This document shows positions 43,237-53,254 of a stretch of DNA of 64,000 nucleotides, one piece after another. Origin of the DNA: an uncultured Clostridia bacterium (GTDB lineage Bacteria; Bacillota; Clostridia; TANB77; CAG-508); NCBI GenBank assembly GCA_944390285.1, contig CALXPN010000006.1, positions 48,372-112,371 of the forward strand. Direction: 5' to 3'. Below the pieces are notes generated by a model. It was not told where the DNA came from and made no database searches. It saw nothing but the letters and a program-made list of their open reading frames with translations. The number at the start of each line of letters is the position of its first letter. The stretch's first letter is position 1. The position numbers and the translations under genes are program-made.

Positions 43237-43280
43237 GCATTTGTTTAGTAATAATTTATAATTTTATTACTAACAAATGC
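43237..43280 (-). terminator. Terminator for the minus-strand operon
   Basis: A 15-bp stem (43237-43252 with one bulge, and 43266-43280) with a T-run on the minus-strand 3' side, 137 bp past the stop at 43417. The 375-bp gap 43042-43416 holds only this and the dap terminator. Confidence 0.65.
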
Positions 43281-43416
43281 CCCTATTTGTTTTTTCTTTA
43301 TTTGATTTTAAAGAGAAATAAATCTTTTTAATTTTATAGAATATAAGTATTATAAACTGTTTTTCCCTAAAAATCAAGTAATTTAGCTGATTTTAATATA
43401 TTATAATCAAATTTAT

Positions 43417-46065
43417 CTACTTTTCTATTTTATCTTTTAAATTTTTTACTACATTTCCCATACTAACTTTATTTTTATTATCATCATTTTCATTTTTTAT
43501 TGCAAATCCTATTAAAATACCACCTATTATTAATAAATATACCCACCATGGAATTGAAAACCAAAAAGTTCTTGTTAATGCTACTGCATTTATTAAAATT
43601 CCAGCTAAAGTTATTATAAATAATGTACCATATTTTTGTATATAACTATATATTAAAACTCCTACCATAAAAGCTACATAAATCATTCCATCTTTCTCAT
43701 TATTATAATTTGCAAGTGCTAAAAAATATAATATACCATAAACTAAATATTCTATATTCTCTATTTCTTTTACATATTTTTTTAGAATATTTTTAAACAT
43801 ACTTATTATAAATATTGTAATACCAATCATATAAAAAGCTTGATATTCAAGTTCTATTTCAGATATAAAAGATTCATAAAAAAGTAGAATTCCGAAAAAT
43901 GCCATACTTTTAAATATATCTTTAGATTTATCCTCTTCCATAAAGAACATATTTATAAAAGCCCAAAATATTAAAAACATTTCAGAAATAATTTCATTAT
44001 CTAGAATGTAGAATGTATATAACAAATACAATCCGGAAAATACAGTATCTAAACTTACTTTTCTTTTATAAGTAGATACTACAGTTAAAGCTATTGTAGA
44101 TAAAATAGTAAGTAAAATAACATAACTCTCATATACAGGCTTTATGCTTGTATTTAATATTACTAATAATCCTATAACTGGTATACACCTTAAATATTTA
44201 TTTTCTTCATTTTTGATATTATAAAATATTAAATATGCTGAAAATAAAAATGCTAATAATGAATTTATAGGTTCATTATAATCTACTAATGAGGTATACG
44301 CAATAATTGAAAATATTCCTACTGAAAAATTATCTTTTACTTTTCTATATTTTTGTTCTATTAAGGAAATTAATATTGTCAAAATCATAGGTACTAAATT
44401 ATATTTTAAACCTAAAAATCTTGTTATAGAAAGCAATGTAAAACCAATTAATATGTAACTTAAATATTTAAATATTTGATTTTCTTTATATTTAATAAAT
44501 GAATATATATAAGTTATATCTAAAAGTAAGAAAATAATTATATTATCAAACAATTTAATTCCAACATCAAGCAAGCTAATCAAAGTTATTCCTATAATAA
44601 AAATATGTGGAATTATAAACAAACCTCTAGATCTATCTATTTTAGTATAATTTATAATTTCTGAAATCACAAAAGTTAATATTGCAAATAAAATATAAAA
44701 TGTATAATTTAAATTAAGTAAAGTAATTATATTGCTTCCTGCCAAAATAAAACATATTAAACTTATGCATGTATAAATACTTTTTTCTAATTTCTCTGAT
44801 TTCATAATTCCAACTATTAATAATAACATTTCAATTAATAATAGCATAAATGGCTTTAAAATAACTATATTTTCAAGCTCTATACTTTGAATACATATCA
44901 TTCCTAAAAAAATAGATGCTATATGTAATTGTAAATTAGTTTTTTTGAAATTTGTTAATTTTTCTTGTATTACAAATATAAAAATTATATATATAACTGA
45001 TAATATTTGTTTTAAACTGATTGGAATTAATTTTAAAAATGTATAAGAAAAATATATTCCTAAAAAATGTATTGCTATATTAAAAAAATACAATTCAGTT
45101 AGTGAATTATTTTTTACTTTACTAAGTAAAAAGAAATTTATAGCAAGTAATGGTATTACAAATAGCATTAAAATATGTGCACTATTAATAAAAAACAATG
45201 AAATTACAAAACTAATATATGGAATTATATTATAAAAATATTTTAGTAAATCAATTTTTTCAAGTCTGTTTTTCAATAATATTAATATTAAATTATATAT
45301 TAATAACCCTAAAGTTACTACCAATAAATTTCTTTCAAATATTAACCCAAACAAAATAACAGCTAAAGTTTGAGACAAAAGCATACCAATAAATAATATA
45401 TCACTTTTTCTTTTGGTATAATAAAAATAGTATATTATAGAAATTATAATAGATACTACTGTAAAATAAATAAATCTTCCATCACCATTTATTGAAAAAT
45501 ATTCACCTACTAAACCAAATAAGCTACAAGATATTAAACATATTGGAATATATGCCATTGCAATATAAAAAAAAGTATTACTTGTTTTCTCCAATTTAAA
45601 TTTTGTTTTAGCTATTTTACTCATTCCTAAAAAGAAAACAGTAAATAGCAATACTAAAGCTATTTTAATTATATTTGAAATAGCATTCCAAGTAGACATC
45701 AAAAAAACTATTGCTGCAAATACAATTAATATAGCACCCGAAATAAGTATACTTGTATTTTGTTTTTCTTTTCTCAATTTTTCTATTTTCTCTTTTGAAT
45801 GAACTTCAAATTCTTTTTTAGAACTTTTAACTGATGTTTCATTTAAAATTTCTTTTCTTTTTTCAGAAATTATATGTTCTACATCTGTTAAAGTTTTTAC
45901 ATCTAAATTGTTATTTGAATCTTGAGTATTTATTTTCTCCATTTTTTTATATTTTTCAAGTTCTTTTTTTAATTTTTTATTTTCATTTTCTAATTTCTTA
46001 ATACTATTACTTACATTATATGCATATAAAATAAAAATTAAAAATAAAATTACTACTATTCCCAT
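43417..46065 (-). CDS. Very large polytopic membrane protein with N-terminal coiled coil
   Basis: An 882-residue protein with one N-terminal span, a Lys/Glu-rich coiled coil (about residues 20-110), and then more than twenty hydrophobic spans to the C-terminus. The region SILISGAILIVFAAIVFLMS, with DUF2157-like spacing of spans, is the only part that resembles known families. No catalytic motif is obvious. It follows the U32-peptidase gene with a 9-bp gap and its own AGGAG site. Function unknown; a transport or envelope-assembly role is a guess. Confidence 0.7.
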   Translation of the reverse strand: MGIVVILFLIFILYAYNVSNSIKKLENENKKLKKELEKYKKMEKINTQDSNNNLDVKTLTDVEHIISEKRKEILNETSVKSSKKEFEVHSKEKIEKLRKEKQNTSILISGAILIVFAAIVFLMSTWNAISNIIKIALVLLFTVFFLGMSKIAKTKFKLEKTSNTFFYIAMAYIPICLISCSLFGLVGEYFSINGDGRFIYFTVVSIIISIIYYFYYTKRKSDILFIGMLLSQTLAVILFGLIFERNLLVVTLGLLIYNLILILLKNRLEKIDLLKYFYNIIPYISFVISLFFINSAHILMLFVIPLLAINFFLLSKVKNNSLTELYFFNIAIHFLGIYFSYTFLKLIPISLKQILSVIYIIFIFVIQEKLTNFKKTNLQLHIASIFLGMICIQSIELENIVILKPFMLLLIEMLLLIVGIMKSEKLEKSIYTCISLICFILAGSNIITLLNLNYTFYILFAILTFVISEIINYTKIDRSRGLFIIPHIFIIGITLISLLDVGIKLFDNIIIFLLLDITYIYSFIKYKENQIFKYLSYILIGFTLLSITRFLGLKYNLVPMILTILISLIEQKYRKVKDNFSVGIFSIIAYTSLVDYNEPINSLLAFLFSAYLIFYNIKNEENKYLRCIPVIGLLVILNTSIKPVYESYVILLTILSTIALTVVSTYKRKVSLDTVFSGLYLLYTFYILDNEIISEMFLIFWAFINMFFMEEDKSKDIFKSMAFFGILLFYESFISEIELEYQAFYMIGITIFIISMFKNILKKYVKEIENIEYLVYGILYFLALANYNNEKDGMIYVAFMVGVLIYSYIQKYGTLFIITLAGILINAVALTRTFWFSIPWWVYLLIIGGILIGFAIKNENDDNKNKVSMGNVVKNLKDKIEK

Positions 46066-46074
46066 TTTTATCTC

Positions 46075-47304
46075 CTATTTTTTTCTTCTAATTATCCATC
46101 CTTTTTTTACTTTTATTGGAATTTTTAAAAATACTTTTTGTTCTGCTCTACCAGGATTTACAGTTTCTATCTCTTCCATAGTATCTTGGTCCCATAAATT
46201 TTCTATTTTAAACTCTAATGGCTCTATTTGTCCTGGAATAATTAATTCCAAAAAATCTCCAACAGTTAATTTATTTCTTATTTCTATTAAAACTTTATCT
46301 TCTTTTTGTTCTAAAACTTTTCCTCCAAATTCATATTTTGAATTATATTGTCTTCCTGAATAATCTTGAAAATCTTTATTTTTTCTATCATTAAAATAAA
46401 ATGTTGTTAATCCTCTTGTTTTAGTTTTTTCTAATTCTATCAAATATTTTTCTGGATTAAACTCTTTTGGATTTTTCATATAATCATCAATAGCATTTCT
46501 ATATGCATTTACTACTGTAGCAACATAATATTCAGTTTTCAATCTACCTTCTATTTTAATACTATTTATTCCCATATCTATAATTTCTGGAATTTCTTTT
46601 ATTAAACAAAGATCTTTAGAAGAAAATATATATGTACCTTTTTCATCTGTTTCTACTGGCATTAAATTTCCTGGATTATTGGTTTCTTCTACATAAACAT
46701 TGTATGCCCATCTACAACTTTGTGCGCAATCACCTAAATTTCCATTTCTACCAGCTAAAAACTCACTAAGAAAACATCTTCCAGAATATGCAAAACATAT
46801 TGCGCCATGTGCAAAAATTTCTATATCTAAATCTTTAGGTTTATTTTTCATTATTTCTTTTATTTGTTCTTTATTTAATTCTCTACCTAAAATAATTCTT
46901 TTAGCACCATTTTTATACCAGAAATTACATGTATGATAACTTACAGTATTTGCTTGTGTACTTATATGTATTTCTGTATTTGGTGCATATTCTTTTATTA
47001 TATCAACTACACCACCATCTGCAACAATTACTGCATCTACTCCCAATTTATTTAATTCTATGGCTTGTCTTTTTATATCTTCATATGTATCATCATTTGC
47101 AAATATATTTATTGCTACATGTACTCTTTTTCCAATATTATGAGCATATTTTATTGTTTTTTCTAATTCATCTTCTTCTAATTCAGATCTAGAACGTAAC
47201 GACAGTTTTGGTGTTCCACAATATATAGCATCTGCTCCATACATAAATGCTATTTTAGCTTTCTCAAAAGAACCTGCTGGAGCCAATAATTCTATTTTTT
47301 TCAT
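46075..47304 (-). CDS. U32 peptidase-family protein (TrhP/YrrO-like tRNA hydroxylation)
   Basis: A 409-residue protein. It starts KKIELLAPAGSFEKAKIAF (family N-terminus) and has the U32 signature EIFAHGAICFAYSGRCFLSEF, further Fe-S cysteines in GDCAQSCRW, and INSIKIEGRLK. B. subtilis YrrN/YrrO and E. coli TrhP of this family are needed for 5-hydroxyuridine formation at the tRNA wobble base; some members act on collagen, but sequence favours the tRNA branch. GAAAGGAA precedes the ATG. It is cotranscribed with the large membrane protein. Confidence 0.88.
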   Translation of the reverse strand: MKKIELLAPAGSFEKAKIAFMYGADAIYCGTPKLSLRSRSELEEDELEKTIKYAHNIGKRVHVAINIFANDDTYEDIKRQAIELNKLGVDAVIVADGGVVDIIKEYAPNTEIHISTQANTVSYHTCNFWYKNGAKRIILGRELNKEQIKEIMKNKPKDLDIEIFAHGAICFAYSGRCFLSEFLAGRNGNLGDCAQSCRWAYNVYVEETNNPGNLMPVETDEKGTYIFSSKDLCLIKEIPEIIDMGINSIKIEGRLKTEYYVATVVNAYRNAIDDYMKNPKEFNPEKYLIELEKTKTRGLTTFYFNDRKNKDFQDYSGRQYNSKYEFGGKVLEQKEDKVLIEIRNKLTVGDFLELIIPGQIEPLEFKIENLWDQDTMEEIETVNPGRAEQKVFLKIPIKVKKGWIIRRKK

Positions 47305-47423
47305 TTTATTTAATTCCTTTCTAGTATAAAATTTATAATTTATTTCTATATTTTAGTAAAATCTATTATCATACACATTATACCATTTGAATGCTTGTAC
47401 TTCAAGCATTTTAAAATATAGTT

Positions 47424-47459
47424 AAAAATACCTGGATTATATTGTTTCCAGGTATTTTT
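47424..47459 (-). terminator. Terminator overlapping the end of the 108-residue gene
   Basis: A 13-bp perfect stem (47424-47436 with 47447-47459); its upstream arm on the minus strand forms the last codons (KYLET) of the gene and the stop codon lies in the loop. Confidence 0.85.
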
Positions 47460-47763
47460 TTCCTTCATCATAAGTTAAAATTTTCATATTTATATTTTCT
47501 TTTTCTAATTCTTTTAAAATATATAAAGTATCATCTTCTGAATTTAAATCAATAACAACTAAATTATTATAAAAATTTCTTCCACATGAAAGTTCTCTAA
47601 TATAATTTTCTATTCCTTCTTCTACATTTTTTACCGTTAAAATTAATTTTGTATTTTCTTCTATTTTGTGATATGTATGATTTCTTGTAATTTCTTGAAT
47701 CATAACCAAAATACCATATACAGCAAAACACCATATAATACCATAAATAACCATTTCAAACAT
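47437..47763 (-). CDS. Small membrane-anchored protein with a glycosyltransferase-like segment
   Basis: A 108-residue protein with one N-terminal span (residues about 4-24). The rest, VKNVEEGIENYIREL ... NNLVVIDLNSEDDTLYILKEL, resembles the start of GT-A glycosyltransferases (NEE...VVDxxSxDxT), but no DxD motif or acceptor part follows, so it is a truncated or repurposed domain. AAAGGAG lies before the ATG. It stands alone upstream of the ribosomal cluster. Confidence 0.65.
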   Translation of the reverse strand: MFEMVIYGIIWCFAVYGILVMIQEITRNHTYHKIEENTKLILTVKNVEEGIENYIRELSCGRNFYNNLVVIDLNSEDDTLYILKELEKENINMKILTYDEGKKYLETI

Positions 47764-47867
47764 ATATTTCTCCTTTCATACAAGTTATACTATATTTTAT
47801 GTACATTTGATTATTTATGTGAAGTATTTTATTTTCAAAAATAAAGATTATAAAATTAAATAAAAAA

Positions 47868-47896
47868 GAACTTCAAAAGATATCCCTTTAAAGTTC
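47868..47896 (-). terminator. Terminator of the ribosomal protein cluster
   Basis: GAACTT/AAGTTC-ended stem (47868-47880 with 47885-47896) followed by a T-run on the minus strand, just past rplQ. Confidence 0.75.
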
Positions 47897-47908
47897 ATTT
47901 TTCTTTTA

Positions 47909-48430
47909 TTATACTAACATTAAAATTGCTTTATCAGCATTGTCACCACGTCTTGGTTCCATTTTTAATATTTTAGTATATCCTCCTACTCTACCTTCAT
48001 ATTTTGGAGCTAATTCATTAAATAATTTATCCATTAAGTCTACACCATCAACTTTATTAACTTTTTTCATTATTTTTCTTCTAGCATTTAGTCTTGATGG
48101 CATGTCTTTTTGTCTTTTTTCCATTTTCTCTTCTTTAACAACTTTTAAATATTCTTTACCATTTTTACTTGTTACTTTTTCTGTAACTTTTCTTCCATTA
48201 CTATCTAATTTAGCTTTAACAACTTTTACTTCTACTTCTTCAAAGTTTTTATATTCTTTAACAGCTAATGCTATTACACTATCAACAATTGCTTTTACCT
48301 CTTTAGCTCTTGCTTCAGTAGTTACAAGCTTACCATTTAATAAAAAATCTGTTGTTTGAGTTTTTAGCATTGCTAATCTTTGATCAGTTGGTTTTCCAAG
48401 TTTTCTTGTTCCTGCCACTTTATTTTCCAC
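47909..48430 (-). CDS. rplQ: Ribosomal protein L17 (bL17) with an internal insertion
   Basis: A 173-residue L17; most bacterial L17 proteins are about 115-130. The N-terminal part RKLGKPTDQRLAMLKTQTTD and the C-terminal GGYTKILKMEPRRGDNADKA are canonical. Between about residues 58 and 120 lies an extra Lys/Glu-rich stretch (VEVKVVKAKLDSNGRKVTEK...). It is the last gene of the cluster and follows rpoA. Confidence 0.95.
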   Translation of the reverse strand: MENKVAGTRKLGKPTDQRLAMLKTQTTDFLLNGKLVTTEARAKEVKAIVDSVIALAVKEYKNFEEVEVKVVKAKLDSNGRKVTEKVTSKNGKEYLKVVKEEKMEKRQKDMPSRLNARRKIMKKVNKVDGVDLMDKLFNELAPKYEGRVGGYTKILKMEPRRGDNADKAILMLV

Positions 48431-48443
48431 CTTCCTTAAAAAA

Positions 48444-49391
48444 TTATTCTTCTTCTGATGTAAAGTTTAAACCTAGGGCTATTAATTTATTTGTAACTTC
48501 ATCTAATGATTTTTTACCAAGATTTCTTACTTTCATCATATCCTCTTGTGATTTATTTGCTAAATCTTCAACTGTAGCAATACCAGCTCTTTTTAAACAG
48601 TTGTAAGATCTTACAGAAAGTTCTAATTCCTCTATTGGCATTTCTAAAACTTTCTCTTTCTTTGATTCTTCTTTTTCTACCATTACTTGAGTATTTTTTG
48701 CTGTTTCTGATAAATCAATAAATAGTTCTAAATGTCCAGTCATAACTTTTGCAGCTAAACTTAATGCTTCAAAAGGTTTTAAACTACCATCTGTCCAAAC
48801 TTCTATTGTTAGTTTATCATAATCAACCATTTGTCCAACCCTAGTATTTTCAACAGAGTAATTTACTTTTTTTACCGGAGTAAATATTGAATCTATTGCA
48901 AGCACATCAATTGGAGCATTTTCTTTTTTATTTTTCTCAGCAACATTATATCCTCTACCTCTATTTACAGTCATTTCCATATGGAAATCACAATTACTAG
49001 AAGTTGTAGCAATATGTAGCTCTGGATTTAAAATTTCAACTGTTCCATCTGTTACTATATCTCCTGCTGTTATTTCTCCAGCACCTTTAAAATCAATTCT
49101 CATGATTTTTTCTTCATTATCAAAAACTTTAAGTCTTACACTTTTCAAATTAACAATCAACTCAGGAACATCTTCTACTATACCAGGTATAGTAGAAAAC
49201 TCATGTACTACGCCGTTAATTTTTATGCTTGTTATAGCAGCTCCTGGTAATGATGATAATAGTATTCTTCTTAAAGAATTTCCTATTGTCATTCCATATC
49301 CACGCTCTAATGGTTCACATATGAATTTTGCATAATTCCTCTTATCGTCTGCCTCTACACATTCGATGTTTGGTTTTTCAAATTCAATCAT
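48444..49391 (-). CDS. rpoA: RNA polymerase alpha subunit
   Basis: A 315-residue subunit that nucleates polymerase assembly and binds UP elements and activators. N-terminal domain with [22 protein letters not shown], linker rich in Lys/Glu at about 235-250, and C-terminal HhH domain [19 protein letters not shown]...[14 protein letters not shown]. Canonical neighbours rpsD and rplQ. Confidence 0.98.
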   Translation of the reverse strand: MIEFEKPNIECVEADDKRNYAKFICEPLERGYGMTIGNSLRRILLSSLPGAAITSIKINGVVHEFSTIPGIVEDVPELIVNLKSVRLKVFDNEEKIMRIDFKGAGEITAGDIVTDGTVEILNPELHIATTSSNCDFHMEMTVNRGRGYNVAEKNKKENAPIDVLAIDSIFTPVKKVNYSVENTRVGQMVDYDKLTIEVWTDGSLKPFEALSLAAKVMTGHLELFIDLSETAKNTQVMVEKEESKKEKVLEMPIEELELSVRSYNCLKRAGIATVEDLANKSQEDMMKVRNLGKKSLDEVTNKLIALGLNFTSEEE

Positions 49392-49468
49392 TCTTACCTC
49401 CTAATAGGTTATCAAACCCTATAAAAATTTTAATCTCCTTTACGTACGTATCCTAAGTATTCAAATTA

Positions 49469-50095
49469 TTATTTAGAGTAGAACTCTATAATTAAATGCT
49501 CTTCAACTGGTAAATCTATTTCTTCTCTATTTACTAATCTTACAACTTTTGCACTTAAGTTTTTGCTATCAAAATCTAACCATTCTGGAATTGGTCTAAC
49601 AGCTCCAGCTTCTATATTTTCTTTTAATAGTTTATTATCTTTTCTATTTTCTCTTATTGAAATAACATCACCAGGTTTTACTAAATATGAAGCAATATCT
49701 GTTTTCTTTCCATTTACTTCTATATTTCCATGTGTTACTATTTGTCTTGCTTGTGGTCTTGAAACACCAAAGCCTAATCTATATACAACATTATCTAATC
49801 TACTTTCTAATATTTGTAAAAGGTTTGTACCTGTAATACCTTTTTTATTAGAAGCCATTTCAAAATATTTTCTAAATTGTTTTTCACCTACACCATAAAA
49901 TGATCTAGTTTTTTGTTTTTCTCTTAATTGAGTACCGTATTCAGAAAGTTTAGTTCTTTTTTGTCCATGTTGTCCTGGAGCATAATTTCTTCTAGTTACA
50001 CTACATTTATCAGAATAACATCTTGCACCTTTTAAGAACAATTTTTGTCCTTCTCTACGGCATATACGACATTGTTCGTCTTTATATCTTGCCAT
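49469..50095 (-). CDS. rpsD: Ribosomal protein S4 (uS4), zinc-binding form
   Basis: A 208-residue protein of the 30S assembly core. The N-terminus has CRICRREGQ ... GARCYSDKC, the four-cysteine zinc form. The S4 RNA-binding domain ([20 protein letters not shown]) is complete. Confidence 0.97.
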   Translation of the reverse strand: MARYKDEQCRICRREGQKLFLKGARCYSDKCSVTRRNYAPGQHGQKRTKLSEYGTQLREKQKTRSFYGVGEKQFRKYFEMASNKKGITGTNLLQILESRLDNVVYRLGFGVSRPQARQIVTHGNIEVNGKKTDIASYLVKPGDVISIRENRKDNKLLKENIEAGAVRPIPEWLDFDSKNLSAKVVRLVNREEIDLPVEEHLIIEFYSK

Positions 50096-50142
50096 TTGAT
50101 TAAATACACCTCTTTCTAAAAATCTTTATTATCTTTATATTA

Positions 50143-50544
50143 TTAAACTCTTCTTCTTTTTGGTGGTCTACAACCATTATGTGGTATTGGAGTAACATCT
50201 TTAATCATAGTTATATCCAAACCAGCTGTTTGTAATGATCTTATTGCAGCTTCACGTCCTGCTCCTGGTCCTTTAACATATACATCTACAGTTTTCAATC
50301 CATGTTCCATTGCTGCTTTAGCTGCTGTTTCAGCTGCTTGACCAGCTGCAAATGGTGTGCTTTTTCTTGAACCTTTAAATCCAAGTTCACCAGCACTAGC
50401 CCAAGAAATAACATTTCCTTGAGTATCTGTTATAGAAACTATTGTATTATTAAAACTAGAATGAATATGAGCTGAACCTCTATCTATGTTTTTTCTTTCT
50501 CTTCTTCTGATACCTGTTTTCTTAGCACTATTTGCTTTTGCCAT
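50143..50544 (-). CDS. rpsK: Ribosomal protein S11 (uS11)
   Basis: A 133-residue platform protein of the 30S subunit. [35 protein letters not shown] and the C-terminal [15 protein letters not shown] are canonical. AGGTAAATAC before the ATG is a weaker site than its neighbours'. Confidence 0.97.
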   Translation of the reverse strand: MAKANSAKKTGIRRRERKNIDRGSAHIHSSFNNTIVSITDTQGNVISWASAGELGFKGSRKSTPFAAGQAAETAAKAAMEHGLKTVDVYVKGPGAGREAAIRSLQTAGLDITMIKDVTPIPHNGCRPPKRRRV

Positions 50545-50578
50545 TTGGTATTTACCTCCCTTAAATATTCTTTAAAAT

Positions 50579-50944
50579 TTATTTTTTACTTTTACTTACT
50601 AATTTTCTAGGTCCTTTTCTTGTACGAGCATTAGTTTTTGTTCTTTGTCCTCTTACAGGTAGTCCTCTTCTATGTCTAATTCCTCTATAGCAACCTATTT
50701 CCATAAGTCTTTTAATATTTAAAGCAACTTCTCTTCTTAAATCGCCTTCTACTTTATAATCTTCCATAGCTTTTCTTATTTTTGCTACTTCATCATCTGT
50801 TAAATCTTTTACTCTAGTGTCTGGATTAATTCCAGCTTCTTTAAGAATTTTTTGAGAACTAGATAATCCTATACCATATATATATGTTAATCCTATTTCT
50901 ACTCTCTTTTCTCTAGGTAAATCAACTCCTGCTATACGAGCCAT
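50579..50944 (-). CDS. rpsM: Ribosomal protein S13 (uS13)
   Basis: A 121-residue protein of the 30S head. Start at ATG 50944 ([14 protein letters not shown]) with GGAGGTG ten bases upstream; an ATG at 50962 in frame overlaps that site and is not needed. C-terminal [20 protein letters not shown] contacts tRNA and 23S. About 200 bp separate it from rpmJ, longer than other gaps in the cluster. Confidence 0.97.
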   Translation of the reverse strand: MARIAGVDLPREKRVEIGLTYIYGIGLSSSQKILKEAGINPDTRVKDLTDDEVAKIRKAMEDYKVEGDLRREVALNIKRLMEIGCYRGIRHRRGLPVRGQRTKTNARTRKGPRKLVSKSKK

Positions 50945-51148
50945 AAATTTTTGCACCTCCATAAATTTTTATATTTACTTTGCTTTTGTTTTGAATGTTA
51001 AACCTGAAATGTATCTATTTTATATTATATAAACATAGATAGTAATTTAACAATTCTTAACAATATATATAAACACAACTATGATATCAGAATTTATTTT
51101 ATTCTGACAGCCGCTACATACTTGTGTTAATACCTAATAAATTAATTT

Positions 51149-51262
51149 TTAACCTTGTCTTTGTTTGTGTTTTGGATTTTCACAAATTACTCTTACAACG
51201 CCTTTTCTTTTGATGATTTTGCATTTTTCGCAAATTTTCTTTACTGATGGTCTTACTTTCAT
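51149..51262 (-). CDS. rpmJ: Ribosomal protein L36 (bL36), zinc form
   Basis: A 37-residue protein [20 protein letters not shown] ending NPKHKQRQG, with the CxxC ... C ... H zinc ligands (C11, C14, C27, H32). A GGAGG site precedes the ATG at 51262. It lies between infA and rpsM as in other Bacillota. Confidence 0.97.
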   Translation of the reverse strand: MKVRPSVKKICEKCKIIKRKGVVRVICENPKHKQRQG

Positions 51263-51384
51263 TTTATTCCCTCCTAAATTTTATTTATCGAGATAAGTTA
51301 TTTTTCTTCATTTCAGTTATGTACACACCTAAATCACCTGATTATGAAAAATATACTTATTTTTTACATAAAATTAATTTGAAA

Positions 51385-51603
51385 TTATTTTGCTCTCCAA
51401 GTAATTCTGCCTTTAGATAAATCATATGGTGATAATTCTAACTTTACCTTATCACCAGGTAGAATTTTTATATAATTCATTCTTAATTTTCCTGATATAT
51501 GTGCTAACACTTGATGTCCATTTTCTAATTCTACTTTAAAATTTGTATTTGGTAATGTTTCTATTACAGTACCTTCTACTTCAATTACATCTTCTTTAGA
51601 CAA
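51385..51603 (-). CDS. infA: Translation initiation factor IF-1, TTG start
   Basis: A 72-residue S1/OB-fold factor that occupies the ribosomal A site during initiation: [48 protein letters not shown]. The start codon is TTG at 51603 with GGAGGAG upstream; there is no ATG alternative. Confidence 0.97.
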   Translation of the reverse strand: MSKEDVIEVEGTVIETLPNTNFKVELENGHQVLAHISGKLRMNYIKILPGDKVKLELSPYDLSKGRITWRAK

Positions 51604-51697
51604 ATTTACTCCTCCTTCTTAAACTGCAAATAAGCCTGCATGCAGGCACTTTTTTGCAAATTTTTATCTCTTAAGCAATAATCGCAAATATTATATA

Positions 51698-52474
51698 TTA
51701 TTTTTCTAGAATTGTCAATATTTTTGGCTCATTTTCTGTAATTAAAATTGTATTTTCATAATGAGCTGACAAACTACCATCTTCTGTAACTATTGTCCAT
51801 CCATCTTCTAGTTCTAAAATATCTGGTTTTCCAGCTATTATCATAGGTTCTACAGCTATTGTCATTCCAGGAATTAATCTTGGTCCTCTTCCAGGTTTTC
51901 CATAATTTGGAATTCCTGGTTCTTCATGCATTTCTCTACCAATACCATGCCCTTGAAATTCTCTTACAACTGAAAAACCAAATTGTTTTACATAAGATTC
52001 CACAGCATGAGATATATCACCAATTCTATTTCCAGGTTTTGCAAATTTTATTGCTTCAAAAAAAGATTGTTTTGTAACTTCTACTAGTTCTTTTGCTTCA
52101 TTACTACAATTTCCTACTAAAAATGTTCTAGCAGCATCTCCATTATAGCCATTTTTTAATACAACAAGATCAACACTAACAACATCTCCATCTTTAATTA
52201 TTACATTTTTTGATGGTATTCCATGTATTACTTCATCATTTATAGAAATACATAATGTTCCTGGAAAATTAGGTATTCCTTTTACCCCACTTGGATAACC
52301 TTTTTGGGCAGGTATTCCTCCTTTTTCTTTTATAAATTTTTCTGCTAATTTATCAAGTTCTAATGTAGACATCCCTGGTTTAATTATTTTCTCAATATAA
52401 TCATAAGTTAATGCTGTTACTTTACAAGCTTCTTTCATTAACTCGATTTCTCTTTTTGATTTTATACTAATCAT
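51698..52474 (-). CDS. map: Methionine aminopeptidase, type I
   Basis: A 258-residue metalloenzyme that removes the initiator methionine. Metal ligands appear in VSVDLVVLKNGYNGDAARTF (two Asp), GHGIGREMHEEP (His), and the late ITENEPKILT and EDGWTIVTEDGS (Glu). Its start overlaps the end of adk by eight bases, so the two are coupled. Confidence 0.97.
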   Translation of the reverse strand: MISIKSKREIELMKEACKVTALTYDYIEKIIKPGMSTLELDKLAEKFIKEKGGIPAQKGYPSGVKGIPNFPGTLCISINDEVIHGIPSKNVIIKDGDVVSVDLVVLKNGYNGDAARTFLVGNCSNEAKELVEVTKQSFFEAIKFAKPGNRIGDISHAVESYVKQFGFSVVREFQGHGIGREMHEEPGIPNYGKPGRGPRLIPGMTIAVEPMIIAGKPDILELEDGWTIVTEDGSLSAHYENTILITENEPKILTILEK

Positions 52475-53135
52475 TTTTTAACTCCTTAACTATATCCTTA
52501 GCAACATCTGCTCCCATCCTATTTATTGATATACTAATCTCTTCTGTTTTTAATACATTTTGTTTTTTATAATAATCAACTAATGGACTAGTTTTTTCAT
52601 CATAAATTTCCAATCTTTTTCTTATTGCTTCTGGATCTGAATCATCTGCTCTTTGTTTTAATGGAGAACCGCATATATCACATATGCCTTCTACTTTAGG
52701 TGGGTGTAATTTTGTATTATATGTTGCTTTACAATCTTGATTTGTACAAACTCTTCTTGTTAGCATTCTATCTATTATCTCTTCTTTTGGTGTTATTAGA
52801 TTAATCACTAAATTAACTTCTTTCTCCATCTTTCTTAACATTTTATCTAATTCTTCTGCTTGTTCTATTGTTCTTGGAAAACCATCTAATATAGCACCAT
52901 TTTTTGCGTCTTCACATTTTAATCTATCTTCAATCATTGGAACAGTAATATTGTCTGGTACTAATTCACCTTTAGATATATATTTATCAGCTTCTATACC
53001 TAATTTTGTTTTTTCACTAATATTTTTTCTAAAAATATCTCCTGTTGATATTTGTGGTATATTTAAACTTTTACTTAATAAACCAGCTACTGTACCTTTT
53101 CCTGTACCTTGAGCTCCTAACATTATAATTATCAT
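52467..53135 (-). CDS. adk: Adenylate kinase with zinc-type lid
   Basis: A 222-residue enzyme interconverting ATP, ADP and AMP. P-loop GAQGTGKGTVAG (usual form GAPGAGKGT; the Gln for Pro is uncommon), LDGFPRTIEQAE, and a zinc lid CTNQDCKATYNTK ... CDICGSPL with four cysteines. The lid confirms the long bacterial form. AGGAGG before the ATG. Confidence 0.97.
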   Translation of the reverse strand: MIIIMLGAQGTGKGTVAGLLSKSLNIPQISTGDIFRKNISEKTKLGIEADKYISKGELVPDNITVPMIEDRLKCEDAKNGAILDGFPRTIEQAEELDKMLRKMEKEVNLVINLITPKEEIIDRMLTRRVCTNQDCKATYNTKLHPPKVEGICDICGSPLKQRADDSDPEAIRKRLEIYDEKTSPLVDYYKKQNVLKTEEISISINRMGADVAKDIVKELKND

Positions 53136-53213
53136 AAAACCCTCCTTAAATATATATATTTATATTAATTAAATTACAATTATTAATCATAATCTAATTA
53201 ATATAAATATAAA

Positions 53214-53247
53214 GTATATATGGGTGGCCATGACAACCACCCTATAT
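53214..53247 (-). other. Hairpin between secY and adk
   Basis: GGGTGG/CCACCC stem extended by AT pairs (about 53214-53227 with 53236-53247), in a 119-bp gap. No T-run follows; it may tune readthrough or processing. Confidence 0.5.
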
Positions 53248-53254
53248 ATTTATT

